A stretch of DNA of 64,000 nucleotides from NCBI RefSeq assembly GCF_900111735.1, contig NZ_FOHW01000012.1:79102-143101 (forward strand), written 5' to 3'. The DNA is from Pseudomonas graminis (GTDB taxonomy: Bacteria > Pseudomonadota > Gammaproteobacteria > Pseudomonadales > Pseudomonadaceae). The notes below the pieces were generated by a model that saw only the letters and a list, made by a program, of their open reading frames with translations, was not told where the DNA came from and did not search any database. A program made the translations under genes and the position numbers. This document shows positions 58,027 through 64,000 of this stretch, one piece after another (positions within the stretch are counted from its first letter, which is position 1; the number at the start of each line of letters is the position of its first letter).

Positions 58027-58737
58027 CTAGTGAGTCGGGCCGAGGAAGGCCAGCCAGCGGCGTTCAGCCAATCGGAACAGGCCCACCAGAATGAACGTGA
58101 CGGTCAGGTAGATCAGTGCCGCTATGCCGAACGACTGGAACGTCAGGAAGGTAGCGGAGTTGGCGTCCCGCGCGACCTTGAGGATGTCCGGCACGGTGGC
58201 GGTGAAGGCCACGGTGGTCGAGTGCAGCATCAGGATCACTTCGTTGCTGTAATAAGGCAGCGAGCGGCGCAGGGCCGACGGCATGATCACGTAGGTGTAC
58301 AAGCGCCAGCCGGTCAGCCCGTAAGCCTTGGCCGCCTCGACTTCGCCGTGGTTCATGCTGCGAATCGCACCGGCGAAGATTTCGGTCGTGTAGGCGCAGG
58401 TGTTGAGGGCGAAGGCGAGGATCGTGCAGTTCATCGCGTCACGGAAGAACGCGCCGAGCATGGGTTGCTCACGCACGGCAGCAATGCTGTAGATGCCGGT
58501 GTAGCAAATCAGCAACTGGATATACAGCGGCGTGCCGCGGAACAAGTAGGTGTAGAACTGCACCGGCCAGCGCACCAGCGGATTGCGCGACACGCGTGCG
58601 ATGGACAGCGGAATCGAGACGATAAAACCGATGGCAATGGAGGCACTGAGCAGCCACATCGTCATGGCCAGGCCGGTGATGTTCTGGCCGTCCGTATAAA
58701 GGAAGGCGCGCCAGTATTCTTGCAGCAACTCGATCAT
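58027..58737 (-). CDS. Basic amino acid ABC transporter permease (AotM/HisM-like)
   Basis: 236-residue HisMQ-type permease with about five membrane segments (WLLSASIAIGFIVSIPLSIA first) and the ATPase-docking loop SMNHGEVEAAKAYGLTGW. It overlaps its partner permease gene by four bases. Confidence 0.92.
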   Translation of the reverse strand: MIELLQEYWRAFLYTDGQNITGLAMTMWLLSASIAIGFIVSIPLSIARVSRNPLVRWPVQFYTYLFRGTPLYIQLLICYTGIYSIAAVREQPMLGAFFRDAMNCTILAFALNTCAYTTEIFAGAIRSMNHGEVEAAKAYGLTGWRLYTYVIMPSALRRSLPYYSNEVILMLHSTTVAFTATVPDILKVARDANSATFLTFQSFGIAALIYLTVTFILVGLFRLAERRWLAFLGPTH

Positions 58738-59462
58738 CGTTGGGCCTCCCGGCTGCCAGCGGCATAACGCCGCTCGGCCCAGCGCAGGGCGAAGTTGGAC
58801 ACGCTGGTGATGACCAGATAGATCAGTGCCGCGAGTACCAGGAAATAGAACAGCTGATACGTGCTTTTACCCGCGTCCTGCGCGGCCTTGACCAGGTCGG
58901 CCAGACCGATGATCGACACCAGCGCGGTGGCCTTGAGCACCACTTGCCAGTTGTTGCCGATGCCGGGCAGGGCGAAGCGCATCATCTGCGGGAATACGAC
59001 CATGCGAAACCGTTGTGAGCGGCTGAGCCCGTAGGCCGTGGCGGCTTCGACCTGACCACGCGGTACGGCGAGAATCGCGCCGCGGAAGGTCTCGGTGAAG
59101 TACGCGCCATAGATGAAGCCCAGCGTGATGACGCCGGCAGAGAAAGGGTCGATCTCGATGTAATCCCATTCCATCGCTTCGGTGAGCGTGGTCAGCCATG
59201 TTTGCAGGCTGTAGAAGATCAGCAGCATCAGCACCAGGTCCGGTACGCCACGGATCAGCGTGGTGTAGATCTGGGCCGGAACGCGCAGTACAGCGGCTTT
59301 CGACAGTTTGGCACTGGCGCCCAGCAGGCCGAGCACAATGGCCAGCAGCAGCGACATTACCGATAATTTGACGGTCATCCAGGTGCCTTCCAGCAACAGC
59401 GGGCCGAAGCCTTTCAGGCTGAATGCTGACAGTCCCAGGTTTTGCAGGAGAGTTTCGAACAT
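58734..59462 (-). CDS. Basic amino acid ABC transporter permease (AotQ/HisQ-like)
   Basis: 242-residue HisMQ-type permease with about five membrane segments (TVKLSVMSLLLAIVLGLLG first) and docking loop AVPRGQVEAATAYGLSRSQ. ATG 59462 is chosen over one two codons upstream. A hairpin with T-run separates it from the binding-protein gene. Confidence 0.92.
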   Translation of the reverse strand: MFETLLQNLGLSAFSLKGFGPLLLEGTWMTVKLSVMSLLLAIVLGLLGASAKLSKAAVLRVPAQIYTTLIRGVPDLVLMLLIFYSLQTWLTTLTEAMEWDYIEIDPFSAGVITLGFIYGAYFTETFRGAILAVPRGQVEAATAYGLSRSQRFRMVVFPQMMRFALPGIGNNWQVVLKATALVSIIGLADLVKAAQDAGKSTYQLFYFLVLAALIYLVITSVSNFALRWAERRYAAGSREAQR

Positions 59463-59481
59463 GTGCAACCTATACAGTCAA

Positions 59482-59533
59482 TAAAAACGCCCGTGAACTT
59501 CAGCGGCGGATTCTGGCTGAAATCAACGGGCGT
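59482..59533 (-). terminator. Intra-operon terminator/attenuator after the binding-protein gene
   Basis: On the minus strand ACGCCCGTTGATTTCAGC pairs with GCTGAAGTTCACGGGCGT, followed by a T-run. Placed between binding protein and permease genes, it would let most transcripts stop early and so give an excess of binding protein. Confidence 0.75.
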
Positions 59534-59541
59534 CCGTTTGC

Positions 59542-60324
59542 TTATTTACCGCTGTACAGATTCAGATCGCCGAAGTGCTTCTTCTGGATCTCGGCGTACT
59601 TGCCGTCATCGTGCAACGCTTTGATGCCTTTATCCAACAGCGCTTTCAGCTCCTTGTCACCCTTGGAGATGCCAATGGCTGTTTTGGCTGGCAGCAGGGG
59701 ATCTTCGATTGGCTGGCTGACTTCGTAACCAGCGCCCTGTGGCGACTTCAGGAAGCCCAGTTCGGCTTGCAGCATGTCTTGAACCGAGGCGTCCAGACGA
59801 CCCGAAACGAGGTCGGCATAAACTTGGTCCTGGTTGGCATAGGCCTGGGTCTTCACGCCAGCCTTGTCCAGGACGGCCTTGGCGTAGGCTTCCTGGATGG
59901 TGCCTTGCTCGTAACCCACGGTTTTGCCTTTGAGCGACGCGGTGTCAGCGCTCAGGCCGGAGCCTTTCTTGTAAACCAGCGAGGTAGGGCCGGAGAACAG
60001 TTCGTTGGAAAAGTCGATGACTTTTTCGCGAGCCGGGGTCACGGTCATGGAGGAGATCACGCCGTCGAATTTCTTGGCTTTCAGGCCTGGGATCATGCCG
60101 TCGAAATCGCTTTCGACCCACTTGCACTTGACCTTCAGTTCAGCGCAGATCGCGTTGCCCAGGTCGATATCAAAGCCCACCAGGCTGCCATCGGCGGCTT
60201 TGGATTCGAATGGCGCGTAGGAAGGATCGACGCCGAAACGCAGCTCCTTGTAGTCCTTGGCCATTGCATTACCGGCGGCCAGACAGATGGCGAGTGCGGA
60301 AAGGGTCAGCCATGCTTTTTTCAT
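59542..60324 (-). CDS. Basic amino acid-binding periplasmic protein (AotJ/HisJ-like)
   Basis: 260-residue solute-binding protein, family 3: signal peptide MKKAWLTLSALAICLAAGNAMA, then LRFGVDPSYAPFE, GFDIDLGNAICAELKVKC and DGMIPGLKAKKFDGVISSMT. The two Cys positions typical of HisJ/ArgT/AotJ proteins are present. It differs clearly from what I recall of AotJ in the C-terminal lobe, so a paralogue with different specificity is likely. It heads the operon. Confidence 0.9.
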   Translation of the reverse strand: MKKAWLTLSALAICLAAGNAMAKDYKELRFGVDPSYAPFESKAADGSLVGFDIDLGNAICAELKVKCKWVESDFDGMIPGLKAKKFDGVISSMTVTPAREKVIDFSNELFSGPTSLVYKKGSGLSADTASLKGKTVGYEQGTIQEAYAKAVLDKAGVKTQAYANQDQVYADLVSGRLDASVQDMLQAELGFLKSPQGAGYEVSQPIEDPLLPAKTAIGISKGDKELKALLDKGIKALHDDGKYAEIQKKHFGDLNLYSGK

Positions 60325-60704
60325 CGTTCAGTCCTTAAAACCAAATTGAGCGTTGGGAACACGCGAAGGCTTGCTACCGGCAAAAGCCAGACCGCAAATA
60401 GACAGCAATTTCCGAACCAAACAAACGAACGCGCGTTTTAAATGTACGGAGTTGTCGCAATGATGACTTAGAGCCATCTTTTGTCTTTCTTTGAGGCCCC
60501 GCAGGCACCGGCAGAGTAGCCGTATCTCGTTGAGAGTGGGCGAAAAAGTTGCAGCTTTTGGGGTGTCCAGCGAGGCTTGTTTCGGCAGCGGGGATATTCG
60601 AAACGCCCGCTGGGGCTTGTCGGTGAGGGGCTGCGGTTGTCGGCGCGCTCCACTTCAGTGCATCGCGCGCGGACTGGAGTCAAGCCCGCGCACCGCGACG
60701 GTGC
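60325..60704. other. Gap between transporter operon and ligase gene
   Basis: About 380 bases. It must contain the transporter promoter. A TGTCGC ArgR-like half-site is at 60452–60457 without a clear second half, and a hairpin GCACCG-N3-CGGTGC abuts the ligase stop at 60690–60704. No convincing gene is seen. Confidence 0.5.
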
Positions 60705-62420
60705 TCAGGCCAGCAGGTCCTGGAGCGTCGCCAGGCTGTCGGCTTCGGTCACGGGCTTGTCCAGCCGCCACCGCAGCATCCTCGGGAACCTGACAGCGAT
60801 GCCGCTCTTGTGCCGTTTCGAGAGGGCGATACCTTCGAAGCCCAACTCGAACACCAGGGTCGGGGTAACACTTCTCACCGGCCCAAACTTGTCGACGGTG
60901 GTCTTGCGGATGATTGCATCGACTTTGCGCATCTCTTCGTCGGTCAGTCCTGAATACGCTTTGGCGAAGGGCACCAATGTCCGTTCGCTGGACTCCGGCG
61001 GGCCGTCCCAGACCGCGAACGTATAGTCGCTGTAGAGGCTGGCGCGGCGGCCGTGACCGCGTTGGGCGTAGATCAGCACAGCGTCGACGCTGAACGGGTC
61101 CATTTTCCATTTCCACCAGACGCCCATGTCCTTGGTGCGCCCGACGCCGTACATCGAGTCTCGCGCCTTGAGCATCATGCCTTCCACACCGAGACTGCGG
61201 GACGCCTCGCGCTGCCGCCCCAGGTCTAGCCAGTCGGTGCCGGTAAGCACCGGGGAGGGCATCAACACCGGGCTTTGGGCGTTGGCGATGACTTTTTCCA
61301 TCTGCGTACGGCGCTCATGTTGCGGGCGACTGCGCCAGTCGTGGCCTTCCCATTCCAGCAGGTCGTAGGCCAGCACCACGACCGGCACGTCTTCCAGAAT
61401 CTTCTTGCCCAGGGTTTTGCGGCCGATCCGCTGTTGCAACAGGGCGAATGGCTGCACCGACGGCGTTGCTTCGCCAGGCGTGCCCGGTGCGGGGGTGTCC
61501 AGGGCAAATTCGCCATCCTCGGGATGCTCAGGGGGCGCGGCTTTCCAGACGACGATCTCGCCGTCGATCACCGTGCCGTCGGGCAGGCATTGGGTCAGGC
61601 TGTGCAGTTCCGGGAACCGATCCGTGACCAGTTCTTCACCCCGCGACCAGATCCACAAGCGACCTTCACGCTTGACCACTTGGGCGCGAATGCCGTCCCA
61701 CTTCCATTCCACCTGCCAGTTTTCGGCGGCGCCCAGCAGGGTCTCGAACTGATCGACCGGCTGCTGCAGCGCGTGGGCGAGGAAGAAAGGGTAGGGCTGG
61801 CCACCGCGTTGGGCGTGTTCGTCGGCCGACTCTTCTGCGATGAGTTTTAGATACCCTTCGGCGCTTGGGCGATGGGAAAGATCGGTGTACCCGACGAGTC
61901 GCTGGGCCACGCGCTTGCTGTCGATATCGGCCAGGGCGGCGAGGGCCCGTGTCACCAGCAGCTTGGAGACACCGACGCGGAAACTGCCAGTGATCAGTTT
62001 CAGGCAGACCATCAGGCTTTGCGGGTCCAGTTGCGACCAGAACGTCGGCAGGCGCTCGAGCAATTCTTCCGGGGGCAGGCCACGCAGGGGCAGCAGATGA
62101 TTTTCCATCCAGCTGGCCAGGCCTTCTTCGGAGCTGTGCTCGGCTTTGGGGAGCAACAGTGAAAGCGTCTCCGCCAGATCGCCTACCGCCTGGTAACTCT
62201 CCTCGAACAGCCATTCCGGTAATCCGGACAGCAGCAGCGCCTGCTCACGCAACATGCGCGTCGGCACCAGTTGCCGGGGGCGTCCGCCAGACAGGAAGTA
62301 CACCGCCCACGCGGCGTCTTCGGGAGCCGCCTTGCTGAAATACGCTTGCATGGCCGCGAGCTTGGCGTTGCTGGAGGTGGTGGCGTCGAGGTCTGAATAG
62401 AGTTCGGCAAAGGCCTTCAT
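60705..62420 (-). CDS. ATP-dependent DNA ligase (ligase-associated repair set)
   Basis: 571-residue ligase. N-terminal DNA-binding domain, nucleotidyl-transferase core with the adenylated Lys in EWKWDGIRAQ, further motifs RFPEL, VIDGEIVVW, GVEGMMLKARDSMY, and the C-terminal OB domain (VRSVTPTLVFELGFEGIALSKRHKSGIAVRFPRML region). It joins nicks with ATP. It overlaps the exonuclease gene upstream by four bases. Confidence 0.93.
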   Translation of the reverse strand: MKAFAELYSDLDATTSSNAKLAAMQAYFSKAAPEDAAWAVYFLSGGRPRQLVPTRMLREQALLLSGLPEWLFEESYQAVGDLAETLSLLLPKAEHSSEEGLASWMENHLLPLRGLPPEELLERLPTFWSQLDPQSLMVCLKLITGSFRVGVSKLLVTRALAALADIDSKRVAQRLVGYTDLSHRPSAEGYLKLIAEESADEHAQRGGQPYPFFLAHALQQPVDQFETLLGAAENWQVEWKWDGIRAQVVKREGRLWIWSRGEELVTDRFPELHSLTQCLPDGTVIDGEIVVWKAAPPEHPEDGEFALDTPAPGTPGEATPSVQPFALLQQRIGRKTLGKKILEDVPVVVLAYDLLEWEGHDWRSRPQHERRTQMEKVIANAQSPVLMPSPVLTGTDWLDLGRQREASRSLGVEGMMLKARDSMYGVGRTKDMGVWWKWKMDPFSVDAVLIYAQRGHGRRASLYSDYTFAVWDGPPESSERTLVPFAKAYSGLTDEEMRKVDAIIRKTTVDKFGPVRSVTPTLVFELGFEGIALSKRHKSGIAVRFPRMLRWRLDKPVTEADSLATLQDLLA

Positions 62421-63469
62421 GACGACGCCTCGCCTGTCGATGCGGGTTCGGGGGCTGGTTCGGTCTTGGCCGTTGCGTCGTCTTCTTCGTCGCCGTATTC
62501 GGTGGAGAAGCCTTGGGCGTCGAGGCCCAGTTCCCGCAGGTAGCGCACCAGCACGGCCACCGAACCGTGGGTGACCATGACTCGTTCGGCGCCGGTGTTT
62601 TCGATGGCCCAGAGCAAGCCCGGCCAGTCGGCGTGGTCGGAGAGGGCGAAACCGCGGTCGACGCCGCGCCGACGTCGGGTGCCGCGCAGCATCATCCAGC
62701 CACTGGCGAAGGCGTCGCTGAATTCGCCGAAGCGGCGCATCCAGGTGCTCCCGCCGGCAGAGGGCGGGGCGATGATCAGGGCGCTGCGCAACGCGGGGTC
62801 GGTTTTTTTGAAGTCGCCGGCGTAGTGGGTTTCGGGGATGCGCACGCCGGCTTCGCGGTAGACGCGGTTGAGCGGTTCGACGGCGCCGTGGACGAGGATC
62901 GGGCCGATGCTGGGGTCAATCCCGTGGAGGATGCGTTGAGCCTTTCCGAATGAGTAGGCGAACAGGACGCTGGCTTTGCCGGCGGCGGCATTGGCGCGCC
63001 ACCATTCGTTGACGCCGGCGAAGATTTCCGCCTGGGGCTGCCAGCGGTAGATCGGCAGGCCGAAGGTGGATTCGGTGATGAAGGTGTGGCAGCGCACGGG
63101 TTCGAAGGGTTCGCAGGTGCCGTCGGGTTCGACTTTGTAGTCGCCTGAGGCGACCCAGATTTCGCCCTGGTATTCGAGGCGGACCTGGGCGGAGCCGAGG
63201 ACGTGGCCGGCCGGGTGGAGGCTGAGTTTGACGCCGTGGTGGGTGATGGTTTCACCATAGGCGAGGGTCTGGAGGTTGATGTCCTGGCCCAGTCGGGAGC
63301 GCAGTATGCCTTCGCCGGGGGCGGCGGCGAGGTAGTGTTCATTGCCGGTGCGGGCGTGGTCGCCGTGGGCGTGGGTGATGACGGAGCGTTCGACCGGGCG
63401 CCACGGATCGATGTAGAAATCACCGGGCGGGCAGTAGAGGCCTTCGGGGCGGGCAATGACGAGATCCAT
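62417..63469 (-). CDS. Ligase-associated DNA exonuclease (beta-CASP metallo-lactamase fold)
   Basis: 350-residue metallo-beta-lactamase-type nuclease: metal motif ITHAHGDHAR, LHPAGHVLGSAQ, WVASGDYK and the C-terminal FALSDHADWPG and VMVTHG. It is the exonuclease partner of the ligase, as in SNM1/Pso2-like repair. The acidic C-terminal tail (DEEDDATAKTEPAPEPAS) is low-complexity. It heads the operon. Confidence 0.92.
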   Translation of the reverse strand: MDLVIARPEGLYCPPGDFYIDPWRPVERSVITHAHGDHARTGNEHYLAAAPGEGILRSRLGQDINLQTLAYGETITHHGVKLSLHPAGHVLGSAQVRLEYQGEIWVASGDYKVEPDGTCEPFEPVRCHTFITESTFGLPIYRWQPQAEIFAGVNEWWRANAAAGKASVLFAYSFGKAQRILHGIDPSIGPILVHGAVEPLNRVYREAGVRIPETHYAGDFKKTDPALRSALIIAPPSAGGSTWMRRFGEFSDAFASGWMMLRGTRRRRGVDRGFALSDHADWPGLLWAIENTGAERVMVTHGSVAVLVRYLRELGLDAQGFSTEYGDEEDDATAKTEPAPEPASTGEASS

Positions 63470-63595
63470 GGTTTGACCGGGTTTGGGGACTTGTCAGGTA
63501 GAGCGGTGGCGGGGCGCAGAAGTTCGGTTCGCCTTTCTGAGATCGGGATCAGTATCAAGATCAGGGGCAAGAGCGTCGGCCTAACGGCTCGACTG

Positions 63596-63930
63596 TTTCG
63601 GCTTCGCCGAGTTACTTGGAAAAGCACCCCAAGTAACCAAGGGTGCTTGCTCTCGGTTGGGCCCGACTTCGTCGGGTTCCTTCACTCCGGTCTCGCTCCG
63701 TGGGCCCGCCGCCATCCGCCATCCATGGCGGGGGGCGGCTCTCGCGGCATCCATGCCGCTCGGCCCACGGAGCGAGACCTGCGTTCAGCCTGCACCAAAG
63801 TCGCGATTTACGGTGTCCGGACTTCTTGCGTACGAAGATCAAAAGCAGATCAAAAGCTTCCCGGCTGAAGCCGGTCCCACTGACGATACGCGGTGTGCTT
63901 TTTTAGTGGGACCGGCTTCAGCCGGGAAGG
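63596..63930. repeat. Composite dispersed repeat, copy 2
   Basis: Same modules as 38560–38905: palindrome-rich block, two 11-base AGATCAAAAGC units (63836–63857) and a REP pair (63857–63880, 63906–63930). The core 63679–63768 is identical to copy 1. Here GGTCTCGCTCCGTGGGCC and GGCCCACGGAGCGAGACC form perfect 18-base arms (63690–63707 and 63762–63779) around nested smaller palindromes; copy 1 has mismatches in the right arm. The rest of 63470–64000 shows no gene. Confidence 0.85.
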
Positions 63931-63975
63931 GGCCATTTCAGGCACGATCAATCTTGCATGCGCGCGCTGCTGTTA

Positions 63976-64000
63976 GTGGGAGCGGCTTCAGCCGGGAAGG
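63976..64000. repeat. Single REP arm at the window edge
   Basis: GTGGGAGCGGCTTCAGCCGGG arm reaching the last base. Its partner, if any, lies beyond the window. Confidence 0.7.

Overview
The window is a gene-dense, GC-rich stretch of a Pseudomonas chromosome, most like the P. fluorescens/P. putida side of the genus. Three things point there. The gene order grxD–bfr–bfd–rnt–pyrC–motY–argG, and nth–rnfB–metG–apbC–csp–dcd, is typical of Pseudomonas. The acidic amino acid cluster aatJQMP–aauS–aauR is the P. putida type. The intergenic gaps carry paired REP elements of the 'GTAGGAGCG..CTTGCCCGCG' type. No rRNA, tRNA, CRISPR array, prophage or transposase was seen.

Region by region. 1–8.9 kb: a zinc-type TonB receptor (cut by the window edge) behind a near-perfect Zur box, a ferric reductase/PadR metal sensor pair, a large bifunctional penicillin-binding protein, an OpgC-like acyltransferase, and the zinc-free L31 paralogue. 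Metal homeostasis is the main theme here. 9–14.4 kb: ddlA, a Nudix hydrolase, metR, a decayed metE, a secreted alpha/beta hydrolase behind a possible Pho box, and a DsbA-like protein. 14.5–18.8 kb: a GntR-controlled cassette of ADP-ribosylglycohydrolase, NCS1 permease and PfkB kinase, probably nucleoside-like salvage of unknown substrate. 19–25.9 kb: the complete acidic amino acid uptake and two-component system, with a sigma-54 promoter and AauR-type sites. 26–30.2 kb: glycerol catabolism (glpD, glpR, glpK) with no adjacent glpF.

30.5–43.2 kb: conserved core, comprising ybaK, a PhzF protein, an ABC ATPase overlapping argF, a molybdopterin oxidoreductase, grxD, bacterioferritin and its ferredoxin, RNase T, dihydroorotase, MotY and argG. 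Arg boxes lie before argF and argG. A composite repeat sits between bfd and rnt. 43.4–45.1 kb: an AT-rich islet with an unrecognised HTH-like protein and a possible 17-residue ORF. 45.1–52.6 kb: core genes (orphan response regulator, nth, a lone soluble rnfB, metG, apbC, cold-shock protein, dcd).

52.7–63.5 kb: the ligase-associated DNA-repair set (exonuclease, ATP-dependent ligase, Lhr-like helicase, PdeM nuclease). It is interrupted between ligase and helicase by a five-gene basic amino acid transporter operon of aotJQMOP layout that lacks argR. The window ends in a second copy of the composite repeat, which shares a 90-base identical core with the copy 25 kb away.
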